Made by a program: the position numbers and the translations under genes. Below, one piece after another: positions 8,906 through 17,240 of a stretch of 64,000 bases of DNA. The notes under the pieces were generated by a model, which was not told the DNA's origin, made no database searches, and was given only the letters and a program-made list of their open reading frames with translations. The stretch lies in contig NZ_RBAH01000005.1 in assembly GCF_003626695.1 (NCBI RefSeq), forward strand, positions 124,001 to 188,000. The letters are read 5' to 3'. The stretch's first letter is position 1. Each line of letters opens with the position of its first letter. The DNA is from Paenibacillus ginsengarvi (GTDB lineage Bacteria > Bacillota > Bacilli > Paenibacillales > NBRC-103111).

Positions 8906-10006
8906 GTGATAGAACAGGTGACAACGAATCCGGACTGGAAGCTGCTGTTTCCGGTCGACGGGGACATGCTGAACGAGCGCGACGGGGACATTCGCGACGG
9001 CAGGCTGCATATTATCGTATCGATCGAGGCCCCGGACGGAAGCCTTTTGCGCGTAAATGGGGTTTCCGCACAGCGGGAGGAGGACGGGATTTATAAGGCT
9101 CCGGTATCGCTGGACGGCTACCGCAATGCGATTGTCGTCACCGAGGAGGTCTCTGGGCGCAGTGAAAGCCTGGAAGTCATCTGGCTGAAGCAGGCGTCAT
9201 CCAAATACAGGCTTTCGCTGGACGACAACATTTGGTGCTTGAAGGACATTGCCGAGAACGCCCACGTGTACCGCTCTATTTTTGAAAATCCGTACTTGGC
9301 GCTGTACAAAGAGGCCCATGATACGTACGGAACGAAAGTCCATATCAATATTTACTACCAGACGGAGGGCTTCGACCTGTCGCAAATGCCGGACAAGTTC
9401 AAGGAGGAGTGGAAGGCGAATGCACACTGGCTGCGGTTGACGTTCCATGCGATGCAGAACGATCCGGACAAGCCTTACATCGCCGCTCCGGCGGAGGAAG
9501 TGATCCGGGACTGCGAGCGGGTGACAAGCGAGATTATCCGCTTCGCCGGCAAGGAACTGCTCGATCCGGTTACGACCATTCATTGGGGCGAGGCGACCCG
9601 CGAAAGCTGCAGGGCGCTGCGTAAGCTCGGCTTTCGCGGATTGGCGGGTTATTTCCGGTTCGGCGACGGGAAGCCGATTGTTTCGTATTATTTGGACGAC
9701 GAGCAAACGGCGCATCTGGCAAAGCGGGATTTCTGGAAAGACCGCAGCGAGGATCTCGTTTTTATCAAAATCGATGCCGTGCTGGATAAGCTCGATGTGG
9801 AGCAGATCGTTCCGGAGCTTGACCGGCTGAAGGAGTCGCCGCACGAATCGGGCTTTATCGAGCTGCTCATTCACGAGCAATATTTTTATCCGTTTTATCG
9901 CGGTTATCAGCCGGAATACCGGAATAAAATTATGACCGCCGCCAAATGGGCGTCGGAGAACGGATACGAGCCCTCATTTTTGAGCGAAATCGGCCTGTTT
10001 GAATAA
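8906..10006 (+). CDS. Protein of unknown function, possibly polysaccharide deacetylase-like
   Basis: 366 residues from GTG 8906 behind GGGGAGG. The first 100 residues look like a beta-sandwich domain. The central part (HINIYYQTEGF, WLRLTFHAMQNDPDKPY, TIHWGEATRESCRALRKLGFRGLAGYF) has the layout of a NodB/polysaccharide deacetylase-type barrel with conserved His and Asp positions, though no complete metal triad can be assigned with confidence. There is no signal peptide or transmembrane segment. It follows the esterase-like hydrolase and may act on the same carbohydrate substrate. That function is inference. Confidence 0.5.
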   Translation: MIEQVTTNPDWKLLFPVDGDMLNERDGDIRDGRLHIIVSIEAPDGSLLRVNGVSAQREEDGIYKAPVSLDGYRNAIVVTEEVSGRSESLEVIWLKQASSKYRLSLDDNIWCLKDIAENAHVYRSIFENPYLALYKEAHDTYGTKVHINIYYQTEGFDLSQMPDKFKEEWKANAHWLRLTFHAMQNDPDKPYIAAPAEEVIRDCERVTSEIIRFAGKELLDPVTTIHWGEATRESCRALRKLGFRGLAGYFRFGDGKPIVSYYLDDEQTAHLAKRDFWKDRSEDLVFIKIDAVLDKLDVEQIVPELDRLKESPHESGFIELLIHEQYFYPFYRGYQPEYRNKIMTAAKWASENGYEPSFLSEIGLFE

Positions 10007-10089
10007 CACAGATTCACGGCGTGTGGCCTTCTCCCCAAGAAAGTCTCCATTCATTCGCATACGCTGTACCATCTTTTCTGGAAAGGTTG

Positions 10090-10485
10090 ATGGTACAGAT
10101 GGCGAAAACGAGGCAAGGCAGGCAAGGCAGCGGCGGGCCCGTCCAATTTAAGCATCGCATGGAAGGTTTAACGTCGCGGGTGGAAGGCCATCAGCATGCT
10201 TTCGGCAATTTGACGGACTTGTTTATTCCGGAGGACGGCAGACACCGTCATAATTTCAGAGGAATTACGACAACGGCCGACGGGCACCGGCACACCTATT
10301 CGGGGCAAACGGGCCTTAACATCGGCAGGGGTCCGAACCATTTCCACCGTTTCCGGATTCAGACGAATATCACGGAAGGGCACCGTCATATCATATCCGG
10401 CAGAACGACGGGCCTAATCCGGCTCGGGACGAGGGTCGGACACCGGCTAATTATTGAGAAAGTCGTGCGTCAGCGCGTAAAATAA
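10090..10485 (+). CDS. YmaF family His-rich repeat protein
   Basis: 131 residues from ATG 10090, or 128 from ATG 10099; the GAAAGG site is 3 nt from the first and 12 nt from the second, so the start is uncertain. The body is a repeat of the type GH-x-H-x-F/Y-x-G: GHQHAFG, GRHRHNFRG, GHRHTYSG, NHFHRFR, GHRHIISG. This repeat defines the YmaF family of Bacillales. The paired histidines suggest metal binding or a small beta-repeat fold. No function is established here. A near-perfect terminator follows. Confidence 0.7.
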   Translation: MVQMAKTRQGRQGSGGPVQFKHRMEGLTSRVEGHQHAFGNLTDLFIPEDGRHRHNFRGITTTADGHRHTYSGQTGLNIGRGPNHFHRFRIQTNITEGHRHIISGRTTGLIRLGTRVGHRLIIEKVVRQRVK

Positions 10486-10507
10486 TTAGCGTTATCGAGC
10501 GCCTGCA

Positions 10508-10537
10508 GGCTGCCGGAATGGATCCGGCAGCCTTTTT
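10508..10537 (+). terminator. Intrinsic terminator after ymaF-like gene
   Basis: GGCTGCCGG and CCGGCAGCC form a perfect 9-bp stem with a 7-nt loop, followed by TTTTTG. Confidence 0.9.
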
Positions 10538-10716
10538 GTCGATGGATCTTAGGCCAATGCTCGATTCGGCTTTTATCTTTTACCGCAATAGCTCGTCGAA
10601 AGAAGGATTATATAAACTTGAATGGAATATATTTCATATGCTGGGTGCGGTTCTGATCGGCCGTTCGATCCAGCTTACTATAGACGAAGTAATTAGAGGG
10701 CAAAGGAGGAATCGGG

Positions 10717-11514
10717 TTGCTCTGCATTGTAGGGGTACGCTTCAAACGAGCGGGCAAAATCTTTTATTTCGACCCTGGCGACATGCAGGTGGAGAAAGAT
10801 CAGTATGTCATCGTCGATACGGCACGCGGCCCAGAGTACGGGCAAATCGCGATCGGCCGAAAATTCGTGCAGGAAGCGGACGTCGTGCAGCCGCTTAAGC
10901 CGGTTATCCGGTTTGCCAGCAGCGCCGACCAGGAAGCCGTAACGCGAAATGAAGAGGACGCGCGCGTGGCTTTCGCCAAAAATGTCGACAAGTTCAAGGC
11001 GCTGAAAATGAAATTGGTCGATGCCGAGTGGACGTTCGACCGGAGCAAGCTGTTTTTTTACTACACAGCTGATAACCGCATCGACTTTCGCGAGCTGGTT
11101 AAAGTGCTCGTCGGCATGTATCGGACTCGCGTCGAGCTGAGGCATATCGGCGTTCGCGACGAGGCAAGAATGATCGGCGGAATCGGGCCTTGCGGCCGCG
11201 TGTTGTGCTGCTCCTCCTTCCTCGGCGAGCTGGAGCCGGTATCGATCAAGATGGCCAAAGATCAGCGGTTATCGCTGAACCCGGCGAAAATATCCGGACT
11301 TTGCGGCAAGCTGATGTGTTGTCTCCGATTTGAGCACGACAATTACGAACGATCGAACGAGGCGCTTCCCAAGATAGGCGCTTTGATCCAAACCGCATAC
11401 GGACAGGCGAAAGTAATTGCAGTAAACGAAGCGAGCAATGTGATACACGTGAAAGTGCCGGACCATGACAAGCCAAAACAGCTGGAGCTGGACGATCCGA
11501 GCTTGAACTGGTAA
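10717..11514 (+). CDS. PSP1 domain protein, RicT (YaaT) homologue
   Basis: 265 residues from TTG 10717 behind AAAGGAGG. The PSP1 core (EYGQIAIG), HIGVRDEARMIGGIGPCG and the cysteine set GPCGRVLCC and GLCGKLMCC match RicT/YaaT. In Bacillus subtilis that protein forms an Fe-S-containing complex with YlbF and YmcA that affects mRNA processing, sporulation, competence and biofilm formation. The usual neighbours (tmk, holB, yabA) are absent, so this is either a relocated gene or a second copy. All conserved cysteines appear present, which argues for function. Confidence 0.85.
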   Translation: MLCIVGVRFKRAGKIFYFDPGDMQVEKDQYVIVDTARGPEYGQIAIGRKFVQEADVVQPLKPVIRFASSADQEAVTRNEEDARVAFAKNVDKFKALKMKLVDAEWTFDRSKLFFYYTADNRIDFRELVKVLVGMYRTRVELRHIGVRDEARMIGGIGPCGRVLCCSSFLGELEPVSIKMAKDQRLSLNPAKISGLCGKLMCCLRFEHDNYERSNEALPKIGALIQTAYGQAKVIAVNEASNVIHVKVPDHDKPKQLELDDPSLNW

Positions 11515-11607
11515 TCCGCGCGAGCGGGACGTTACTTCCGACTAGCGAAAACTAACGGTTCCTTGTGTCAGACGCGGGAACGATAGCCCCATAGGGAAAA
11601 CGAAAAG

Positions 11608-11647
11608 CGAGGCTGCCGAATCGAATCGAATCGGCAGTCTTGTTTTC
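11608..11647 (+). terminator. Intrinsic terminator after ricT-like gene
   Basis: AGGCTGCCGA and TCGGCAGTCT pair over 10 bp around a CGAAT-repeat loop, followed by TGTTTTC. Confidence 0.8.
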
Positions 11648-11695
11648 ATGTAATGAGACCATTTTGGAGCAGTATTATGGTAATATTTACAAAAG

Positions 11696-11709
11696 GGAAC
11701 ACTTGTTCT
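11696..11709 (+). promoter_or_regulatory. LexA-box-like sequence
   Basis: GGAACACTTGTTCT contains the GAAC-N4-GTTC core of the Bacillus LexA/DinR operator consensus, but the outer C/G pair is missing. It lies upstream of the truncated Rpn frame. The match could be chance; the gene it once served may be lost. Confidence 0.3.
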
Positions 11710-11737
11710 AAAATTGAGAGACCACTGTTTTTAGCGT

Positions 11738-12262
11738 TTGGTATGCAACTGCCTGCCGGGTAACCGTTACCACAATGTGTATCATCTACGGGAGGATCAT
11801 ACCGGAATTGCCCTTATAGACGATATTGAAATCCATGTGATGGAACTGACGAAGCTTGATCGGCAGTTCGTCCCTTCGGACGAAGGCGGCTTGACCAACT
11901 GGCTGCTGTTTCTGAAAGGCGTAGATAAATCAAACTGGGAGGTGCTGACCATGAAAGAGCCCATGCTGAAAAAAGCGATGGATACGCTGGAGTTTTTGAG
12001 CCAGGATACCGCGGCTCGTATGGCTTATGACGCTCGAATGAAGGCACTCAGCGACGAAAAATCGCGTATGGAAGGAGCGATGGCTGCAGGGAGAGCGAAA
12101 GGGCTTGAGGAAGGTAAGGCAGAGGGCAAGGAGGAAGGTAAGGCTGAAGCAAAGGCCGAGACAGCAGCCAAGCTGCTTGCAATGGGTATCGAAGTGGAAA
12201 CCATTGCAAAAGCAACCGGCATGTCGGTCGAGGACATTAAGAAATTGCGCCCGCTTCGGTGA
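11738..12262 (+). pseudogene. 5'-truncated Rpn/PD-(D/E)XK transposase-family remnant
   Basis: The frame encodes the C-terminal half (about 170 residues) of the Rpn recombination-promoting nuclease/putative transposase family: LPGNRYHNVYHLRED, the IEIHVMELTKL strand, a Lys/Glu/Gly-rich coiled segment (GLEEGKAEGKEEGKAEAK) and a C-terminal helix pair resembling an HTH (VETIAKATGMSVEDIKKL). Intact members have about 280-310 residues with the PD-(D/E)XK nuclease core in the missing N-terminal part. No ribosome binding site precedes it, and upstream bases are non-coding. I therefore call it a decayed remnant. Confidence 0.7.
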
Positions 12263-12392
12263 GCGGATCGGGCAATGAGTAGAATTATGGTCGAATCATC
12301 TCAGAGGCTGCCCCAATTAGGAGCGGCTTTCTTTTCCGGTATACACCGGGGCTGAGAAATAGAGTATGTCATTAATAAGGATGGTGGCCCAA

Positions 12393-12893
12393 ATGGATAC
12401 TACATTGGTACTGATCGATTTTCTGTTGAAAAAATACGCTGCGGAGAAGAAGGCGACGATGTACGTCATCGAACAGCTATCGGATGAAGACTTGATGTGG
12501 GCACCTGCGCAGGGGAGCAACAGTATTGCCAACTTGGTGGCGCATATAAGGGGAACCGTTCATCAGCGAATTGAAACCGTTTTCCTTGATGTTCCCGATT
12601 CGAGAGACCGGGATAAAGAATTCGAAAGCGGTTTGCAGCTATCAAAGGAACAGGCACTAAAGCTCATCGCGGACTCGTTTGACCGGATTATCGAAGTGCT
12701 GAAGCAGGCGAGCGAGAGGCCAGGGCTGTTGCTTGAGCGGCCTTATGCGGATTTGCCGCCGTTGACAAACAGCGGGGTCGACAATCAGGCTACTGTCCTT
12801 GAAATTTTGCTGCACCAATTCAGACATCTGCCCGCTCATACCGGACAAATCGTCTATATCGCCAAAATGAGAAAGGGCTCCATACAGTGGTAG
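12393..12893 (+). CDS. DinB-like four-helix protein (DUF1572/YfiT type)
   Basis: 166 residues from ATG 12393, with AAGGA about 10 nt upstream. Residues 100-160 carry the DinB-superfamily pattern, including a helix with HQFRHLPAHTGQIVYIAKMRKG near the C terminus. With an earlier histidine (LVAHIRGTVHQR), its histidines form the three-His metal site of this fold. Relatives include bacillithiol S-transferases and other thiol-dependent enzymes; the exact reaction is unknown. It stands alone between the Rpn remnant and a GNAT gene. Confidence 0.72.
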   Translation: MDTTLVLIDFLLKKYAAEKKATMYVIEQLSDEDLMWAPAQGSNSIANLVAHIRGTVHQRIETVFLDVPDSRDRDKEFESGLQLSKEQALKLIADSFDRIIEVLKQASERPGLLLERPYADLPPLTNSGVDNQATVLEILLHQFRHLPAHTGQIVYIAKMRKGSIQW

Positions 12894-13051
12894 CAAGCTT
12901 CCTGACCGCAGTCGGTGTGAACGGCTGCCTGCTTCCCCTTAGAGACGTATCGTTTAACTATCAACCAAACTTTCTGTTGCCCGCAGCTCCCCATTAAAGC
13001 AAGCTGGACCTATACAGCCGAAAGTGCGTCAAGCATGGGAGGGGCGACATA

Positions 13052-13603
13052 ATGGTAAAGATCGAATCATTGAATGACTGTCCGGAGCGTCGAACGGAGC
13101 TTGCCGAGTATGTTGCCGAGAAGTGGCCAAACGTGATGAAGGCGGTGTTACCGCAAATAGAAGCGAGTCTGGTTGACGAGGAGCGTATGCCGTTTACGTT
13201 TTTGCTGCTCAAAACCGGCAAGCTGATCGGATTTTATCAGCTGGTCGAGCAGGATGCGGTGTGCCGCAAAGACTTATCGCCCTGGATTGCACCTTTGTTC
13301 ATCGACCCGAGCGAACGCGGGCAGGCTTACGGCTCAGTACTGCTTGAGCATGCGAGATTAACCGCTGGGCGGCTCGGCTATCGTACCGTCTATTTGGCGA
13401 CGGACCATATTCAGTATTACGAGAAATATGGCTTCAGGGAGATCGGGCTGGATCTTTTCGAATGGGGACGTCCAACCAAAATATACGAGCACGACACCTT
13501 GCGGGAAGCCGTAGGGGATAATGGAAATCCAGCAACTCCTGGAGCGGGCGGCAGCTCTGGCGGACTGGAGGGCTCCAAGCAGGAAGGCGGGACTACTTCG
13601 TGA
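13052..13603 (+). CDS. GNAT family N-acetyltransferase
   Basis: 183 residues, ATG behind GGAGGGG. The acetyl-CoA binding region is visible in WIAPLFIDPSERGQAYGSVLLEHARL (motif A, R-G-x-A-Y-G instead of RxxGxG/A) followed by the YEKYGFREIG strand. The last 30 residues are low-complexity Gly/Ser/Asn and unusual for the family. The stop overlaps the next gene's GTG in GTGA, so it is translationally coupled to an APH-type kinase. Such pairs resemble drug-modification genes, but no substrate can be assigned. Confidence 0.82.
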   Translation: MVKIESLNDCPERRTELAEYVAEKWPNVMKAVLPQIEASLVDEERMPFTFLLLKTGKLIGFYQLVEQDAVCRKDLSPWIAPLFIDPSERGQAYGSVLLEHARLTAGRLGYRTVYLATDHIQYYEKYGFREIGLDLFEWGRPTKIYEHDTLREAVGDNGNPATPGAGGSSGGLEGSKQEGGTTS

Positions 13604-14658
13604 GCGAGTTCCGGTATAGGGTGAATTTTGAGGCATTGTGTGAGAAGCTGCAGCTCGGCCAGTTGACGGGTACCCCGAAAGCTTTGCAGGGCGGGTTATT
13701 ACACCGCATGTTCGCCGTCCAGACGAGCCTTGGCAAATATGCGGTGAAAGCGTTGAACCCGGAAATAATGAGCAGGCCTACGGCGATGCCGAACATGATC
13801 CGCTCGGAACAAATCGCCCATATTGCGGCTGCCGGAGGCATACCAGCGCTCCCGGCCAAACGATTTGGCGGCGCCTCGTTGCAGTGTTTGGACGATCAAT
13901 TCTATCTCGTGTTCGATTGGTTGGAAGGCAGATGTTTGAAGCCGCATGAAATCCGCAGCACCCACTGCGAAATCATGGGCGCGATTTTCGCCGACCTGCA
14001 TCGGACGGATTTTTCGGAGCTGGGTATAACGAAGCGGGAAGCGGCGCCTATCCAGCCGACCGACTGGAGCAGTTATGCACGGCAAGGGCGAGCGAATCGT
14101 TCCGTATGGGCCGATATGCTGCTGGACACTATGGATCAGCTGTATGAATGGAAGGAGAAAGCGATCCGGGCGGCGCAACTGCTTGCGGAAGACAACGTCA
14201 TCAGTCATGGGGATTTGGACTCCAAAAATGTGATGTGGAATGGGGAAAAGCCCGTCCTCATTGACTGGGAAGCATCTGGGGCAATCCACCCGATGCAAAA
14301 CTTGACCGAAACCGCCCTGTATTGGTCGGAAACGGAGTCGGGTGATCTCGACTGCGAGCGGTTATTCGCATTTCTGAGCGCTTACCGGCGTAGATTCGGG
14401 CCCTTTGATGCCGACTGGCCTATCGTGCTCGACTATAGTTTGCTAGGGTTGCTGGGCTGGCTGGAATACAGCTTGAAACGATCCCTATGGATCAATTGCA
14501 CGGACGAGGAGGAACAGCGGCTCGGGACGGAGCAGGTTTCGGCTACGATCGCCTCCATCAAGCGCAATGCGGACAGGATGCCTGAAGTCGCGAGGCTACT
14601 GCGTGCCACGGGCGGATTAAATGAGCAGTTGTTCGCAACCGGATATGGCCGGAAATGA
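13600..14658 (+). CDS. Aminoglycoside phosphotransferase (APH) family kinase
   Basis: 352 residues from GTG 13600, overlapping the GNAT stop. The kinase catalytic loop is SHGDLDSKNVMW (about residue 202, Brenner motif HGDxxxxN), and the metal-binding aspartate is in VLIDWEASG. The nucleotide-anchoring lysine is in GKYAVKALN. The family phosphorylates small-molecule hydroxyls (antibiotics, choline, homoserine, sugars). Coupling with a GNAT gene suggests two modifications of one compound, which is inference. Confidence 0.8.
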   Translation: MSEFRYRVNFEALCEKLQLGQLTGTPKALQGGLLHRMFAVQTSLGKYAVKALNPEIMSRPTAMPNMIRSEQIAHIAAAGGIPALPAKRFGGASLQCLDDQFYLVFDWLEGRCLKPHEIRSTHCEIMGAIFADLHRTDFSELGITKREAAPIQPTDWSSYARQGRANRSVWADMLLDTMDQLYEWKEKAIRAAQLLAEDNVISHGDLDSKNVMWNGEKPVLIDWEASGAIHPMQNLTETALYWSETESGDLDCERLFAFLSAYRRRFGPFDADWPIVLDYSLLGLLGWLEYSLKRSLWINCTDEEEQRLGTEQVSATIASIKRNADRMPEVARLLRATGGLNEQLFATGYGRK

Positions 14659-14702
14659 CAGGAACCAAGAGCACAGAACGCTAGTATCCAGGAGGTGAGC
14701 AC

Positions 14703-15692
14703 ATGCACCGCACCAAGTTGATTATGGTTGAAGGTATTCCCGGTTCAGGAAAATCCACGACTGCACAATGGATATCGCATATGTTGGATCGCCAAGGGAT
14801 CGCCCATAAATGGTGGTACGAAGAAGAGAAGGGGCACCCCGTATACATCTACAAGGATTACAACTCGATGCAACCCATTATTGACGAGCTGGCAAAGGGC
14901 AATTATCCATATTTAATAGACAGGGCTTTAAAGAGATGGCGCGAATTTGCGATGGATGTCCAATTAGCTCCACAGACGATTGTTGCAGACAGTTGCCTTT
15001 TCGGATATCTGACTTGGAGCTTATTTCCATATGAAGTCCCCAAGCAGGTGATTATTAGCTATGTTAAAGCGGTAGAGTCTATTATTCGGCCATTGAATCC
15101 GTATATGATCTACTTGTATCAAACGGATCTCGAGACCTCGCTTCGAAAAATTTGTGCTCGACGCGGAGGACATACAGAGGACCGTTTCGTTCGTGCTGCC
15201 ACCCTGTCTCCCTACGGAGCATCCCGGGGACTGCTCGCATTTGAGGGAATGGTCATGTACTGGAGGGACTACCGCCATATGACGGATGAAATGTTTGAAG
15301 GCCTGGCCTGTCATAAACTGGCGATAGACAACTCCGAAGGGATTTGGGCCGAATACAATTGCATCATTTCGAAATTTTTAGGCATTAACAGTCACGAACA
15401 AGCTGCAATGGTTCCAGCAAAACTTCCGATTTGGGCCGGGACCTACCAGACCGAGCAGGAAAACAATCCGGTTTGTTCGATTCGAATGGAAGATGGGCAT
15501 TTGATCGCAGATGGACTTCCCCACGCATGGCCGAGATCAACACTGCTCCCCGTATCAACCAATGTATTTCATGTTCAATCCTTGCCGCTTCAAATAGAAT
15601 TTATTGAAGAGGAAGATAGGATTAAGATGCATTTGAAAGGGCCCGAGCTTCTAGGCGGTCCAGTTAGGTGTACGTTCACCAAAACATCTTGA
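14703..15692 (+). CDS. P-loop NTPase/kinase, thymidylate kinase-like
   Basis: 329 residues; ATG behind AGGAGGTGAG. Walker A is GIPGSGKST at residues 10-18, preceded by the strand LIMVEG. The N-terminal 200 residues resemble a nucleoside-monophosphate kinase-type fold with a LID-like arginine region (RRGGHTEDRF). The last 90 residues (KLPIWAGTYQTEQ, INPVCSIRMEDGHL-type strands) look like a beta domain not found in small kinases. The substrate is unknown. It follows the GNAT/APH pair closely on the same strand. Confidence 0.7.
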   Translation: MHRTKLIMVEGIPGSGKSTTAQWISHMLDRQGIAHKWWYEEEKGHPVYIYKDYNSMQPIIDELAKGNYPYLIDRALKRWREFAMDVQLAPQTIVADSCLFGYLTWSLFPYEVPKQVIISYVKAVESIIRPLNPYMIYLYQTDLETSLRKICARRGGHTEDRFVRAATLSPYGASRGLLAFEGMVMYWRDYRHMTDEMFEGLACHKLAIDNSEGIWAEYNCIISKFLGINSHEQAAMVPAKLPIWAGTYQTEQENNPVCSIRMEDGHLIADGLPHAWPRSTLLPVSTNVFHVQSLPLQIEFIEEEDRIKMHLKGPELLGGPVRCTFTKTS

Positions 15693-15840
15693 CTATGATT
15701 TGGAATACGCCGGGAGCTGCAAACAAGCGTTTTACGGGTGTTACATCACAACCACGTCTGCTGCATGGTGGACGAAATATTGCCGTTTACGCTTCTCCAA
15801 TCGTTCGAACGGTGCGAAAGCCCGATAACGGAACGAAGCC

Positions 15841-15876
15841 AGCAAACAAAGGCAGCCGTAAACCCTTACAGCTGCC
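15841..15876 (-). terminator. Intrinsic terminator of the minus-strand CD3324/GNAT operon
   Basis: Read on the minus strand, GGCAGC...GCTGCC with an inner GTAA/TTAC stem is followed by TTTGTTTGCT. It lies just past the stop of the CD3324 gene. Confidence 0.75.
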
Positions 15877-15882
15877 TTACCG

Positions 15883-16149
15883 CTACAGCTCTTCTCCGTA
15901 TACGATAGACTCGATCCGCTCCAGGCTTAGGTGGAAAAGCTCCGCCAGCTTCTCCATGTCGATCCCGCTGCGGTACCGCCGTACGATATCCGCGTTCCTT
16001 TGGCGCAACTGCTCCCGACTCCCCGTGGAAGTTCCCCATGCTTTCCGCTCCGTGCATGGAATATATAAGTGTTTGCCCTGCACGTATTTTTGGATTTCTT
16101 CAATAAGCGATTGTGGGAGCACCTCTTTGGCATTTACGTACTTTTTCAA
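15883..16149 (-). CDS. CD3324 family protein (Mor-like DNA-binding fold)
   Basis: 88 residues: a KKYVNAKEVLPQSLIEEIQKY start, the GKHLYIPCTERKAWG segment and a C-terminal helix-turn-helix (MEKLAELFHLSLERIESIVYG). This is the compact CD3324 family, small proteins resembling the Mor transcription activator and found near enzymes and transporters in Firmicutes. It starts at a TTG overlapping the upstream GNAT stop in TTGA with no Shine-Dalgarno of its own, so its translation should depend on the GNAT gene. The role is not known. Confidence 0.8.
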   Translation of the reverse strand: MKKYVNAKEVLPQSLIEEIQKYVQGKHLYIPCTERKAWGTSTGSREQLRQRNADIVRRYRSGIDMEKLAELFHLSLERIESIVYGEEL

Positions 16150-17117
16150 TGTACGCTAACCCGTTTGCTCATCCGATTTTGTACCGAAGGAACGGAGCCT
16201 TGAAAATAAAAGCCTTCGGCGAAAAGCTCGAGAAGACAGTCATAATCCCGGGACGATACGCGGCCGCTGGCAAAGATGACGTCCAATTGCTTCATGGAGG
16301 CGATCACAGCCTGTATAAACCGCCGTTTTTCGTGACGATCGAGCCGGGCATTCGGCCGGAAATGGATGCCGGTTTGCCAAGCGCCGTATCCGTCATACGT
16401 TTTTCCGTTACCCTGATCCTTGAACTTACTCACCCGATAGTAGGCGATGCCCGTAATCGCCCCGCTACCCGGATCCTTCAACGTCAAAAACACATGGTCC
16501 GGCGTCAAGCTGCTGTAGGTCTCGCGAAATTCATCGGCGAGGTATTCTTCGCCATCATCGTTTAGTATACGAATAATATCGGTGATTTCCGCCAGGTTGG
16601 CCGGGTGGACGCCGTCAATGTTCAAGTGTTCCGGAGCGCTCCATTCGTCGACCTCGAGCTTGAGCAGCGCGTGGAAGTACGGATCGGCCCGAAACCCGTA
16701 ACGTTCCCAGAACGTGATCTCGTCATTGCGAATTTGGCCCGGATCCAGTGTTATAAATCGGCCGATCCGCTGTCCGCCCTGAGCCTGGGTTACTTCCGAG
16801 CAGCGGTCGAGCAAAGGCTGCAGCGCTTCTTCATAACCCGATTCAAATCCTATGGAGAGCAGACCATTTTTACTGTTCTCGGATACATATACGCCGGCGA
16901 AAGCAACGATTCGTTCTTGATGCATCGATACGAACCCGCGATTCGCCGCCCAAGCGGCACGATCCTCTCCGAAAAATTGGCTGCGCAGATGTTCCGGCGT
17001 TGAGACGTAATGCGTTTTTTGATCGTTGCGCATTTGTCTGAGCGAGTTCTTGATCAGATCCCTGATACGGGAGAAATCGTCCGTATCCCGTAGTTCTCGT
17101 ATCATCTCGGTGGACAC
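16146..17117 (-). CDS. Two-domain GNAT family protein
   Basis: 323 residues; GTG 17117 behind GAGGAGG on the minus strand. It has two GNAT-like halves. The N-terminal half (residues 1-160) ends in ITFWERYGFRADPYF. The C-terminal half carries VFLTLKDPGSGAITGIAYYRV and GIHFRPNARLDRHEKRRFIQAVIASM, the pyrophosphate-binding arginine region. The acyl acceptor is unknown. It is first in a two-gene operon with the CD3324 protein and divergent from the APH-type gene at 17241. Confidence 0.75.
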   Translation of the reverse strand: MSTEMIRELRDTDDFSRIRDLIKNSLRQMRNDQKTHYVSTPEHLRSQFFGEDRAAWAANRGFVSMHQERIVAFAGVYVSENSKNGLLSIGFESGYEEALQPLLDRCSEVTQAQGGQRIGRFITLDPGQIRNDEITFWERYGFRADPYFHALLKLEVDEWSAPEHLNIDGVHPANLAEITDIIRILNDDGEEYLADEFRETYSSLTPDHVFLTLKDPGSGAITGIAYYRVSKFKDQGNGKTYDGYGAWQTGIHFRPNARLDRHEKRRFIQAVIASMKQLDVIFASGRVSSRDYDCLLELFAEGFYFQGSVPSVQNRMSKRVSVH

Positions 17118-17240
17118 TGTGAATCGCCTCCTCAGTTGGGTTAAGTTCAGTTTTACTCATTTTTCCATCACTTTCAACATTGAGAAACAGTATAAAATAG
17201 ATTCGATGGCGTTGGTGATCAGGAAATAGGGGGCAATCAA

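Noticed and set aside
10518..10898. Open frame beginning inside the terminator before the ricT-like gene
   Set aside because: It starts in a terminator loop, has no Shine-Dalgarno and runs out of frame into the PSP1 gene.
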